Shown here in pieces: positions 6,444 through 13,737 of a stretch of DNA of 34,147 nt. Below the pieces are notes generated by a model, which searched no databases, was not told the origin of the DNA, and saw only the letters and a program-made list of their open reading frames with translations. Position numbers and translations under genes: made by a program. Each line of letters opens with the position of its first letter. Position 1 is the stretch's first letter. This stretch comes from an uncultured Acidimicrobiales bacterium (lineage in GTDB: Bacteria; Actinomycetota; Acidimicrobiia; Acidimicrobiales; SHLQ01). The stretch is taken from NCBI GenBank assembly GCA_938038815.1, contig CALHTF010000131.1:1-34147 (forward strand). Reading direction: 5' to 3'.

Positions 6444-7324
6444 CGCTCGTCCCAGAGCACGGGAAACCAGTCCTCGCGCATCCGGTCGCCGCTGGCCAGG
6501 CCAAGGTTGTGGAGCGGGGGAGAGGTGTCGCCTGGCCGGTCGAGGTAGGTGACATCGTCGCCCAACCACCGGGTCGAGAAGGCGCGGCGACGGTTGACGA
6601 CGGGCGCATCGGTCGTGCCGTGCAGGGTGCGAAAGTCGAACAACAATGCGTCGCCGGCGCTCAGCTCCGAGCTGAAGATGCCGTCGGTGTGTGGGTCGAT
6701 ATCGGGAACCGGCACGAATTCGGCGTCGGCGGTGTCGTAGTGCGACCCGTCGACAAACAGTCGTGGGTTATGGAGTTGGCCCGATCGGTGCGATCCCTTG
6801 AGGAACCGCACGGCGGTTTCTTCGGGCGTGTCGTCGAGCGGGATGTAGATGCTGACCGTCTGTTGCCCATCGACGCAGTAGTACGGAAGGTCGTGGTGCC
6901 AAGGGGTGGCTTTGGCGGTGCTGGGCTCTTTCGAAAAGGCGTGTTCATGAAATAGCTGTGCCGTGCTCGAAGCCATAAACGCAGCCGCCATCGCCGCGGC
7001 CTCTGAGGCCAGAACAAACGACAGGTACTCGGGGATGAGCTGCCAATTGCAGTAGCTGTTGAAGAACCGGCCTCGGTCCTCCACAGCCGTGCTCTCTCCG
7101 GGGAAGGCGTAAGCCTCGGGGTCGGCAAGGTTGCGATCGAGTCCGGCCCGCAGCGGTTCGACCCAGTCGGTGAATGCTCCGGGGATCCGCACCACACCGT
7201 CGGTGGCGAAGGTTGCTACGTCGGACGGGTCGGCGACGAACGCTGGGCGTTTGGTTGCTGCGGCGAGCGGACGTAGATCGTCGATTACCTGCCACTCGAC
7301 CTCGGCTGGTCGGCGAGCGTTCAT
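6440..7324 (-). CDS. Phytanoyl-CoA dioxygenase (PhyH) family Fe/2OG oxygenase
   Basis: 294 residues from the ATG at 7324, which overlaps the TGA of the upstream PLP enzyme (ATGA, 7321-7324). The metal triad is visible as H143-x-D145 in TPWHHDLPYY and H235 in RTLHGTTD, followed by an Arg cluster NRRRAFS (244-250) that supplies the 2-oxoglutarate carboxylate contact. FLKGSHRSGQ (174-183) is the usual PhyH loop. The family hydroxylates lipids, acyl-CoAs or small metabolites. Tight coupling with a desulfurase-fold aminotransferase-class enzyme suggests that the two act on one substrate, perhaps an amino compound. The substrate is unknown. Confidence 0.9.
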   Translation of the reverse strand: MNARRPAEVEWQVIDDLRPLAAATKRPAFVADPSDVATFATDGVVRIPGAFTDWVEPLRAGLDRNLADPEAYAFPGESTAVEDRGRFFNSYCNWQLIPEYLSFVLASEAAAMAAAFMASSTAQLFHEHAFSKEPSTAKATPWHHDLPYYCVDGQQTVSIYIPLDDTPEETAVRFLKGSHRSGQLHNPRLFVDGSHYDTADAEFVPVPDIDPHTDGIFSSELSAGDALLFDFRTLHGTTDAPVVNRRRAFSTRWLGDDVTYLDRPGDTSPPLHNLGLASGDRMREDWFPVLWDER

Positions 7325-8568
7325 GCCAGCACGGCCTCGAGGGCCTCGACGGCGGCGGTGATGTCGTCGACCGACGTGTAGTGGACAAAGCTCAACCGCA
7401 CCACACCACGCGCCGCGTCGATATCCATTCCTTCGAGCACCCGGTCGGCGTAGTAGGTGCCGTGGCTGGTCTGGATACCGCGGTCGACCAAGCCCTGGGC
7501 GACCTCTTCGGGCGATTTGCCCAGTGGCGAGAAGGCGACGGTGGGGCAGCGATGTTGAGTATGGGACTCGGTGTCGGCTGGCCCGAGGAGCCGAACCTTG
7601 TCCGACGACGCCAGCCACTCAAGCAAGGGTTGGAGCAGCGCCGTTTCGTGATCTTGCCAGAGTTTCGATACCGCCCGGGTTGCGGCGGCAAGGTCGCCGG
7701 TTCCGCCATGGTGGGCGTGGAGGGCTTCGACATAGTCGAGCACTGCGCCGGCGCTCGCCACTTGGGCGTGGTCGGGGCCTGCCGGGGTGAGCCGCTTTTC
7801 GGGATACCCCTCGTTGAAGTAGTGGGCCTGGCTCGGAAGCTCGTCGAGGATGCCGTTCTGGGCGACCATCAATCCCTGGTGTACCGAGTACGTCTTGTAG
7901 AGGCTGAACAAGTAGATGTCGGGGCCGAGAGCGCCGATGTCGGCGAAGCCGTGCGGCGCAAACGATACACCGTCGCAGATCACCCGGGCGCCGGCGTCGT
8001 GAGCCATCTTGGTGATGGCGGCCACGTCGTTCTCTTGGCCGACGATGTTCGAGCAGTGCGGGAACGTAACCAAGCGGGTGCGGTCGGTGAGAAGCGCTTC
8101 GAGTTGGGCGACGTCGAGCACACCCGTTTCGGGGTTGGTCTTCCATTCCTTCAGGGTTGCGCCGACCCGCGCTGCCATCCGCCGCACCGCGCCGGTGTTT
8201 GCTTCGTGGTCTTGATTGGTGACGATGATCTCGTCGCCTTCACCGAGAATTTCGCCGAAGGCGTGGGCCAGCACGTAGGTGTTCTGCGAGGTCGACGGCC
8301 CGAAGCTGATCTCGTCGGTGGCGACCCCGAGTGCTTCAGCCCAGCGACGTTGCGACGCATCCATCTGCTCGCCCGCGGTGGCCGACGACTCGTACGAGGC
8401 GTACGGCTGGACCTTGGTGTGGGTGTAGTAGTTGGTCAACGCGTCGACGGTTTGGCGGCACGCAAACGAACCGCCAGCGTTCTCAAAGAACATCGGCGAT
8501 GCGGTGTCGAACACTGGAAAGTGCGAGCGAACAAAGGCCAGATCAAGGCCTGATTCGGTGGTTGTCAT
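7321..8568 (-). CDS. Class V aminotransferase-fold PLP enzyme, 'cysteine desulfurase-like' (VC1184-type, no catalytic Cys)
   Basis: 415 residues, with a PLP site reading DHEANTG (120-126), VICDGVSFAPHG (Asp199 against the pyridine nitrogen) and the Schiff-base Lys225 in LYKTYSVHQG. True cysteine desulfurases have a Cys in a GHHCAQP-like loop near residue 370. Here that loop reads GIQTSHGTYYADRVL, without Cys, matching the VC1184 subfamily usually misannotated as desulfurase. It may be a lyase, epimerase or transaminase-like enzyme. A TACGTT hexamer 7 nt upstream suggests a leaderless mRNA. It is followed by a coupled PhyH oxygenase. It should not be read as an Fe-S cluster assembly gene. Confidence 0.9.
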   Translation of the reverse strand: MTTTESGLDLAFVRSHFPVFDTASPMFFENAGGSFACRQTVDALTNYYTHTKVQPYASYESSATAGEQMDASQRRWAEALGVATDEISFGPSTSQNTYVLAHAFGEILGEGDEIIVTNQDHEANTGAVRRMAARVGATLKEWKTNPETGVLDVAQLEALLTDRTRLVTFPHCSNIVGQENDVAAITKMAHDAGARVICDGVSFAPHGFADIGALGPDIYLFSLYKTYSVHQGLMVAQNGILDELPSQAHYFNEGYPEKRLTPAGPDHAQVASAGAVLDYVEALHAHHGGTGDLAAATRAVSKLWQDHETALLQPLLEWLASSDKVRLLGPADTESHTQHRCPTVAFSPLGKSPEEVAQGLVDRGIQTSHGTYYADRVLEGMDIDAARGVVRLSFVHYTSVDDITAAVEALEAVLA

Positions 8569-8575
8569 GGCCCGG

Positions 8576-8581
8576 AACGTA
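8576..8581 (-). promoter_or_regulatory. -10 element TACGTT (minus strand), leaderless
   Basis: On the minus strand TACGTT is followed by 7 nt and the ATG at 8568; no ribosome site lies between. Confidence 0.5.
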
Positions 8582-8621
8582 CCAGCTTTGGCTGCCGGAC
8601 TAGGCGGCCAAACCCCGAGCG

Positions 8622-9458
8622 CTAGACGCCGCTCGCTGCGTAGGCCCCGGGCGGGATCGCCGTGTGCCGCTTGAAGTGTCGAGTGAAGTGGGCTTGGTCG
8701 TAGAACCCGACCGACGATGCGACGTCGGCGGGTGCGACCCCCTCGAGGAGCAGCGCTCGAGCCCGTTCGATCCGTTTGCCGATCACATATGCGTGGGGCG
8801 ACACCCCGTATTGGGTCGAGAAGCTGCGAACCATATGGGCCTTCGACCGGCCGAGTCGGGTTGCCGCCTGGTCGAGGGTGATGGGTTGGGTTGGCGATTC
8901 GTCGAGCAGCAGCCGGAGCTGTTTCGCCACGCCGCTCTCGATCGGAGCGACGAACTCGGCCCGGTTGGCTAGATGGGCGGTGATCCGGTCGGTAATGAGC
9001 GCCAGCGCTGATTCGGCCGAGAATGGATCGGCGCCGATGCGCAACTCTTCGTGCAGCGACGAAATCGACCGGCGCAGTTCGGCGTCTTCGATGTTTGTTC
9101 GATCGACCGCTGCCCCGACGAGCTCGACGGGCACGGCGGATTCCCGGAGATACAGCACCCGTTTCACGAAGCCCTTCGCACCTGCTGCCGGCTTACCATT
9201 GTGGGTCACCCCGGGAGGCAAGATCGCCACCGTGTCGCCGACCGCTCCGCGCGTGCGCCGGTCGAGGTCGTAGGTGATCGCCCCGTTATCGACGATGAGT
9301 ACCGTCCAGGTGTCGTGGGTATGGGTCGGGTAGCCGTAGTCGACGATCTTGGCGTGAAAGACCTCGCTGATTTCGTCGATGCCGGGCGGCCGCCACGCCG
9401 TGATTTGGCACCCATCTGGAACGTCGTGGTGCTCGTCGATCACATCAATAACGTACAA
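8622..9458 (-). CDS. AraC family transcriptional regulator
   Basis: 278 residues from a TTG at 9458, which has AGAGGA about 5 nt upstream. The N-terminal half is a cupin-like sensor (about 15-115) with the His-rich YPTHTHDTWTV and GDTVAILPPGVTHNG strands. The C-terminal half (about 180-275) is the double helix-turn-helix of AraC/XylS proteins, with TLDQAATRLGRSKAHMVRSF and the second signature VASSVGFYDQAHFTRHFKRH. It is divergent from the cupin/DUF2000 pair, with a GACC-N4-GGTC site in the 34-bp gap, so it probably regulates them and itself. The preceding PLP/PhyH pair is on the same strand downstream, 53 bp away, and could also be a target. Confidence 0.92.
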   Translation of the reverse strand: MYVIDVIDEHHDVPDGCQITAWRPPGIDEISEVFHAKIVDYGYPTHTHDTWTVLIVDNGAITYDLDRRTRGAVGDTVAILPPGVTHNGKPAAGAKGFVKRVLYLRESAVPVELVGAAVDRTNIEDAELRRSISSLHEELRIGADPFSAESALALITDRITAHLANRAEFVAPIESGVAKQLRLLLDESPTQPITLDQAATRLGRSKAHMVRSFSTQYGVSPHAYVIGKRIERARALLLEGVAPADVASSVGFYDQAHFTRHFKRHTAIPPGAYAASGV

Positions 9459-9468
9459 GACGTCCTCT

Positions 9469-9480
9469 GGACCTATCGGT
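9469..9480. promoter_or_regulatory. Imperfect palindrome GACC-N4-GGTC between AraC gene and cupin gene
   Basis: GACCTATCGGTC lies in the 34-bp gap between the divergent starts and just before the CAGAAT hexamer of the cupin gene. A regulator bound here would affect both promoters; the AraC protein is the obvious candidate. This is inference. Confidence 0.35.
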
Positions 9481-9486
9481 CAGAAT
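9481..9486 (+). promoter_or_regulatory. -10 element CAGAAT, leaderless
   Basis: CAGAAT is followed by 6 nt and the ATG at 9493, with no ribosome site between. Confidence 0.45.
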
Positions 9487-9492
9487 CACGTC

Positions 9493-9888
9493 ATGACCTC
9501 ACGACTGCCAGTCAACCTCGACGAAGCCTTGGCTTCGTTCGACGACGTATACAGCCCACGAATCGTCGCCACGATGAACGACTACGACGTCCGGATCGCC
9601 CACACATTGGGTGCGCATATGTGGCATGCGCATCAAGACACCGACGAATTCTTCCTGGTGCTCAACGGCGAGTTTCATATCGACATGCGCGATGCCAACG
9701 GTGTCGAGTCGGCGGTGCACCTGACCAAAGGCGACATCTACGTGGTGCCCAAAGGGATCGAACACAAGCCGTCGTCCGCCGGTGGGTCGATCCTGATGTT
9801 TGAACCGTCGGGCACGCTAACCACCGGCGACGCCGACACCGAAGGCTTGCCCGACCACATCGACTCGACCAGCGGTCACCAGCTATGA
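9493..9888 (+). CDS. Cupin domain protein
   Basis: A 131-residue single-domain cupin. Cupin motif 1 is visible as H45, H47 and E52 in MWHAHQDTDEFFLVLNG, and motif 2 as GDIYVVPKGIEHKP with H91, giving the usual 3-His-1-Glu metal site. Small cupins of this type are either metal-dependent enzymes (isomerases, dioxygenases) or metabolite sensors. It starts leaderless, and its TGA overlaps the ATG of the DUF2000 gene (ATGA, 9885-9888). It is divergent from an AraC regulator whose own sensor half is a cupin, so the group may respond to one small molecule. Confidence 0.9.
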   Translation: MTSRLPVNLDEALASFDDVYSPRIVATMNDYDVRIAHTLGAHMWHAHQDTDEFFLVLNGEFHIDMRDANGVESAVHLTKGDIYVVPKGIEHKPSSAGGSILMFEPSGTLTTGDADTEGLPDHIDSTSGHQL

Positions 9889-10301
9889 CTGGACTGAATA
9901 GCCAGAAGATCGCGGTGGCGGTGCGAGCCGATCTGGCCACCTGGCAGAAGCTAAATGTCGTTGCGTTTCTGACCAGCGGCCTCGGCACAGCAGCGCCGGA
10001 ACTGCTCGGCGAAACCTATGTCGACGGTTCCGGCCAGACCTACCCGTCGCTGTTGGCCTTTCCGGTACGAGTCTTCGCAGGCGATGCCGCCGAGATGCGT
10101 CGTGCGTTTGATCGGGCTTTGGGGCGAGAGCTGCTCGTCAGCGTGTACACCGACGAGATGTTCTCGACGATGAACGACGCCGACAATCGAGCAGCGGTGC
10201 TGGCATGCGCAACCGACGAGCTTTCGATCGCCGGGTTCGCGGCCGCCGGCGATCCGAAGCAGGTCGACAAGGCGTTCGACAAGATCAAGCTCCAGCAGTG
10301 A
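9885..10301 (+). CDS. DUF2000 family protein
   Basis: A 138-residue protein with the compact alpha/beta pattern of DUF2000: an initial strand KIAVAVRADLATWQKLNVVAF, a central FPVRVFAGDAAEMRRAF and a final helix with DPKQVDKAFDKIKL. The family is widespread and uncharacterised, distantly like peptidyl-tRNA hydrolase II folds. The start overlaps the cupin stop by four bases, so the two are co-translated. No catalytic residues can be assigned. The coupling to a cupin and an AraC regulator gives a context for testing its role. Confidence 0.8.
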   Translation: MTGLNSQKIAVAVRADLATWQKLNVVAFLTSGLGTAAPELLGETYVDGSGQTYPSLLAFPVRVFAGDAAEMRRAFDRALGRELLVSVYTDEMFSTMNDADNRAAVLACATDELSIAGFAAAGDPKQVDKAFDKIKLQQ

Positions 10302-10339
10302 CCAGAAGGTGATCTGCCAGCGGTGGATTCGTCGATCGG

Positions 10340-10345
10340 TAGGAT
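10340..10345 (+). promoter_or_regulatory. -10 element TAGGAT, leaderless
   Basis: TAGGAT is followed by 7 nt and the ATG at 10353. This supports 10353 over the upstream GTG (10323) and ATG (10344). Confidence 0.5.
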
Positions 10346-10352
10346 GACCCTG

Positions 10353-10865
10353 ATGGACGACTCGCTCGATGCCCACGACCAGATCCGCCAATTGGCCTCG
10401 CGTTATGCGGTGTACCTCGACGCTCGCGACATCGAGTCGTTGGTGCAGCTGTACGTGCCCGACGTGCGGGTCAGCAAAGAGTTGTCGGGGCGCGAAGCGC
10501 TGGCCGAACTGTTCGACGGCGCGCTGCGCAGCGTGGGCCTGACGTTCCTGAACGTCGGGAGCCACCTGATCGAACTCGATGGCGACACCGCCACGGGCAT
10601 TGCGTACACCCGGGCCGAGATTCAGGACGGTGGACCCGAGTCGAGCAGGTGGATCACCCATCTGATCCACTACCACGACCGCTACCAATGCATCGACGGT
10701 CGCTGGTACTTCGCCGCCAACCGCAAGCACTTCTTGGTGGCCGGCTACGAACAAGCGGCGAGCCCGCTTGGGCTCGAACCCGCCGAGTGGCCAAAGAACC
10801 AGACCGGCATGGGATCGGTCCCGTTCGAACTCGACACGTGGCAGCAGTTCTGGTCGAAGGACTAG
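10353..10865 (+). CDS. Nuclear transport factor 2 (SnoaL)-like family protein
   Basis: 170 residues from the ATG at 10353. It begins with the helix typical of SnoaL-like proteins (IRQLASRYAVYLDARDIESL) followed by LYVPDVRV. A sheet region then runs through SHLIELDGDTATGIAYTRAEI, HLIHYHDRYQCIDGRWYFAANR and a final tail. The fold is a cone-shaped barrel used by small isomerases, cyclases, dehydratases and ring-hydroxylase small subunits. His residues around HLIHYHD could line the pocket, but no function is assigned. It stands 51 bp after the DUF2000 gene and has its own leaderless promoter candidate. Confidence 0.82.
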   Translation: MDDSLDAHDQIRQLASRYAVYLDARDIESLVQLYVPDVRVSKELSGREALAELFDGALRSVGLTFLNVGSHLIELDGDTATGIAYTRAEIQDGGPESSRWITHLIHYHDRYQCIDGRWYFAANRKHFLVAGYEQAASPLGLEPAEWPKNQTGMGSVPFELDTWQQFWSKD

Positions 10866-10870
10866 CGGTT

Positions 10871-10876
10871 TAAGGT
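10871..10876 (+). promoter_or_regulatory. -10 element TAAGGT, leaderless
   Basis: TAAGGT is followed by 6 nt and the ATG at 10883, in the 17-bp gap after the NTF2-like gene. Confidence 0.6.
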
Positions 10877-10882
10877 TCGCTC

Positions 10883-11992
10883 ATGGCCGAACCAATGAAG
10901 AACTCCTACGGGCCCGACGTTCCGAAGGCGATCGCCGCCTCGATCGTCGCGGTGTACGCCGACTTCGATACGAAACGCTTCCTGAAGCTGGCGCTCGACG
11001 GCTACGAGGACCTCGAGTTGACGCCTCGAGGCAAACAGATTGCCACTGCCCTGGGCGAGACCCTCCCGGCCGATCGCACCGAGGCGATGGAGATCTTGCT
11101 GGCGTCGTTTGGGCCGGTGCTCGAGGGCGACGACCTCGGCGGCATCGAGGGCTTCTTCTATATGCCGCACGGCTACTTCGTGGCCGAGTTTGGGCTGGAC
11201 GATTTCGACAGCGCGATGCGTTTCCAAGCCGAACTCACCAAGCGGTTCACCGCCGAGTTCTCGATCCGAGCGTTTTGGGAAAACCATCCCGAGCAGACCC
11301 TGGCCCAAGCGCACGAGTGGACCGCAGATCCCGACGAGCACGTGCGTCGGTTGGTGTCGGAAGGATCGCGGCCCCGGTTGCCCTGGTCGGGGCAACTGAA
11401 GGCGTTCATCGCCGACCCGGCGCCGGTGGTCGAACTGTTAGAGAAGTTGAAGAACGATCCGTCGGAATACGTGCGCCGGTCGGTGGCCAACAACCTCAAC
11501 GACATCGCCAAGGACCATCCCGATGTGGTGGTGGCGACCGCTCGTCGGTGGTGGCCCACCGCCAATGCCGACGAACGGCGCATGATCCGCCACGGACTGC
11601 GAAGCCTCATTAAGGCGGGCAACCTCGATGCGCTCGACATCTTGGGGTTTGGCCCGAGTTCGCCAGCCAAGGTTGTGGGCGTCGTGATCGAACCGAACAA
11701 GGTGGCGATTGGCGAGAAGGTACGAGTTTCGGTGACGTTGAGCAATCCATCGACCAAACCAGCCGGTGCGTTGGTCGACCTGGTGGTGCACTTCGTGAAG
11801 GCCGACGGATCGACCTCACCGAAGGTCTTCAAAGGCAAAGAGCTACAGCTGGCGCCCGGCGATGAGGCCGAGTTCGCCAAGTCGATTTCGGTCGCCCAAC
11901 ACAGCACACGAAAGCACTACCCGGGCGAGCATGTGGTCGAGGTGCAGTTGAACGGCGCCGTCGTGCCCGGCGCATCGTTCACCCTGACTTAG
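10883..11992 (+). CDS. DNA alkylation repair protein, AlkC-like (HEAT-like repeats plus Ig-like domain)
   Basis: 369 residues. The first 255 are helical HEAT-like repeats, with repeat units such as DPDEHVRRLVSEGSRPRLPW (149-168) and DPSEYVRRSVANNLNDIAK (192-210). The Glu-Gly-x-Arg-Pro-Arg-Leu-Pro-Trp signature is typical of AlkC/AlkD glycosylases, which excise 3-methyladenine and 7-methylguanine-type lesions without base flipping. Residues about 262-369 form a beta-rich Ig-like domain, as known for AlkC proteins, where it helps DNA binding. The promoter is probably leaderless. The stop interleaves with the convergent SDR stop (TTAG, 11989-11992). The AlkC assignment rests on the domain plan. 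Confidence 0.82.
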   Translation: MAEPMKNSYGPDVPKAIAASIVAVYADFDTKRFLKLALDGYEDLELTPRGKQIATALGETLPADRTEAMEILLASFGPVLEGDDLGGIEGFFYMPHGYFVAEFGLDDFDSAMRFQAELTKRFTAEFSIRAFWENHPEQTLAQAHEWTADPDEHVRRLVSEGSRPRLPWSGQLKAFIADPAPVVELLEKLKNDPSEYVRRSVANNLNDIAKDHPDVVVATARRWWPTANADERRMIRHGLRSLIKAGNLDALDILGFGPSSPAKVVGVVIEPNKVAIGEKVRVSVTLSNPSTKPAGALVDLVVHFVKADGSTSPKVFKGKELQLAPGDEAEFAKSISVAQHSTRKHYPGEHVVEVQLNGAVVPGASFTLT

Positions 11993-12858
11993 GGCTCGAA
12001 GGTGCCGCGCCCCATCTGCTCACGGATGGGGACCATCGGTGGGTTTACCAAGCTGCGGCGTTGCCAGTTGGCGCCGTCGACCACCAGCGTGTGTCCGCTG
12101 ATGAACCGACCGTAGGGCGAGGCGAGGAAGGTAGCCGCCCAGCCGAGTTCTTGGCGGTGGCCGACCCGCATCGCCGGCTGGCACACGTCCTTGTCGCTGG
12201 TGCCCGCGAGGTTGGCTTGAATATCGGCGGTCATGTCCTCGTGCGGGAACAGACCGGGCACCAGACAGTTCACTTGGATGCCCGAGGGGCCCCACTCGAC
12301 GGCGAGGCTCTCGGTGAGGTTCTTCACACCGGCCTTCGCTGCGGCTGAGTGGGCGAAACCCGGGCCGCCCGTCCAGGCATAGGAAGCGCCGACGTTGATG
12401 ATCGAGGCCGCCGAGCCCGCTTCGAGGTGTCGGCGCCCAAACTCGCGGGCGCAAAAGAAGGTGCCGTTCAGGGTGATGTCGACCACGGTGCGCCAGGCGT
12501 TGGGCGACATGTCTTCGGCGGGAACCGGGAAGTTGGCCGCTGCGTTGTTGACGAGCACCGACGGCATTCCAAAGGCCGCCTCGGCCGAGTCGAACGCTGC
12601 GGCAATCTGGTCGGGTTCACGAATATCGCAGGTGACGGTGTGAACCTCGGCGCCGATCTCGCCGATGGCGGCGGCGCCGGCTTCGAGGTGTTCGGATTTG
12701 CGGCTGGCGATCACGATGTTGGCGCCGAGGCGTGCGAACTCCGAGGCGATCGCTTTACCGAGGCCCGTGCCGGCGCCGGTGACGAACACGGTTTGGTCGG
12801 CGAAGGTACCGGGCTTCAGGGCGGTGTCGCCGGGTGCTGGAGGATTCGGAATGCCCAC
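11989..12858 (-). CDS. SDR oxidoreductase, 2,4-dienoyl-CoA reductase (DECR)-like
   Basis: A 289-residue short-chain dehydrogenase with the cofactor motif TGAGTGLG (27-34) and VNNAAANF (103-110). The usual catalytic Tyr-x3-Lys is absent. Instead there is Y160, then S171-x3-K175, with exactly the 11- and 4-residue spacing known for human mitochondrial DECR (Tyr199, Ser210, Lys214). SPNAWRTVVDITLNGTFF also matches that group. These enzymes use NADPH to reduce 2,4-dienoyl-CoA during breakdown of unsaturated acyl chains. The gene follows a crotonase by two bases, so the pair is an operon for unsaturated acyl-CoA metabolism. Confidence 0.88.
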   Translation of the reverse strand: MGIPNPPAPGDTALKPGTFADQTVFVTGAGTGLGKAIASEFARLGANIVIASRKSEHLEAGAAAIGEIGAEVHTVTCDIREPDQIAAAFDSAEAAFGMPSVLVNNAAANFPVPAEDMSPNAWRTVVDITLNGTFFCAREFGRRHLEAGSAASIINVGASYAWTGGPGFAHSAAAKAGVKNLTESLAVEWGPSGIQVNCLVPGLFPHEDMTADIQANLAGTSDKDVCQPAMRVGHRQELGWAATFLASPYGRFISGHTLVVDGANWQRRSLVNPPMVPIREQMGRGTFEP

Positions 12859-12860
12859 GG

Positions 12861-13640
12861 TTAGCTCCCGCGATAGTTGGGTTCGCGCTCTTCGGCCCGG
12901 GCGGCCTTGAACTCGGCGAAGTCTTCGGACTTGTTGAGGAAGGTTTGGTAGATCAGCTCGTCGTCCATCGAGGCCCGGATGGTCGGCCGGCTCATGTGCG
13001 AGATAACCCGGCGGGACAACTTCACCGCTACGGCTGGCGCTCCTGCGATCTTGTGGGCCATCTCCTGGGCCGTCTCGTCAAGGTCTTCTGGCGCAACGAT
13101 TCGGCTGATCACCCCATGGCGGAGCGCTTCGGTGGCCTCCATACGCCGGCCGGTGAGGACCATGTCGCTCACCACGCCGTGGCCACACATTTCATAGAGC
13201 ACCGCAACGCCACCGGTGTCGGGGATGACCCCATGGCCGACTTCGGGGAGCATGAACTTGGCCCCTTCGGCCGCGATGCGGATGTCGCACATCAGGGCTC
13301 GCTGGAACGATCCGCCCAATGCCCAGCCCTGGATCGCCACGATGATCGGCGCCTCGATTTCCCAGATCTGCTGGATGCCTTTGTGGCCTCGGGTCATGAG
13401 TTCGTGGTGGGTGAGGTCGGTTTTGTTGGTGCCGATAGAGCCGACGTCGCGACCCGACGACCAGCTCTTGCCAACCCCTCGCCAAACGATTGCGCGGATG
13501 TCGTTGCGTTGTTTGATCTCGTCGAAGATCCCAAACAGCTGGGCGTCCATGTCGTCGTCGAACGCGTTGTGTTTGTCGGGGTTGTCGTTGGTGATCGTGG
13601 CAACCAGCCCGTTCACTTCCAGGTGCACTTGTCCGGCCAT
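12861..13640 (-). CDS. Enoyl-CoA hydratase/isomerase (crotonase) family protein
   Basis: A 259-residue crotonase fold protein with an oxyanion-hole region SSGRDVGSIG (61-70) and GWALGGSFQRALMCD (105-119). Of the two catalytic Glu of enoyl-CoA hydratase, the second is present (E133 in LPEVGHG). The first is replaced by Gln (Q114 in GGSFQRA), which argues against a standard hydratase and for an isomerase, hydrolase or other crotonase reaction. It is followed two bases later by the DECR-like reductase, with which it probably acts. Confidence 0.88.
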   Translation of the reverse strand: MAGQVHLEVNGLVATITNDNPDKHNAFDDDMDAQLFGIFDEIKQRNDIRAIVWRGVGKSWSSGRDVGSIGTNKTDLTHHELMTRGHKGIQQIWEIEAPIIVAIQGWALGGSFQRALMCDIRIAAEGAKFMLPEVGHGVIPDTGGVAVLYEMCGHGVVSDMVLTGRRMEATEALRHGVISRIVAPEDLDETAQEMAHKIAGAPAVAVKLSRRVISHMSRPTIRASMDDELIYQTFLNKSEDFAEFKAARAEEREPNYRGS

Positions 13641-13689
13641 GCCCCGAGCTTTCTAGACAACCCCCACCCCGTCCAAAACCGTTCTGTTT

Positions 13690-13720
13690 GCAGTTGAGCC
13701 GCGCTCGACGGCTCAACTGC
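13690..13720 (-). terminator. 12-bp hairpin downstream of the DsbA-like gene
   Basis: GCAGTTGAGCCG (13690-13701) and its exact reverse complement (13709-13720) enclose a 7-base loop, in the 97-bp gap between the DsbA-like stop and the crotonase start. There is no T-run, so Rho-independent termination is uncertain. An attenuator or a processing site is possible. Confidence 0.5.
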
Positions 13721-13737
13721 GAAAATTTCGGGAGGGG

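Noticed and set aside
7174..8553. 459-codon plus-strand frame opposite the PhyH/PLP pair
   Set aside because: The opposite strand encodes intact PLP and Fe-site motifs. The plus-strand product has no recognisable domain and low-complexity composition.
7321..8568. Annotation as a true cysteine desulfurase (SufS/IscS)
   Set aside because: The catalytic Cys loop is replaced by a GTYYA sequence and no Fe-S assembly genes are nearby.
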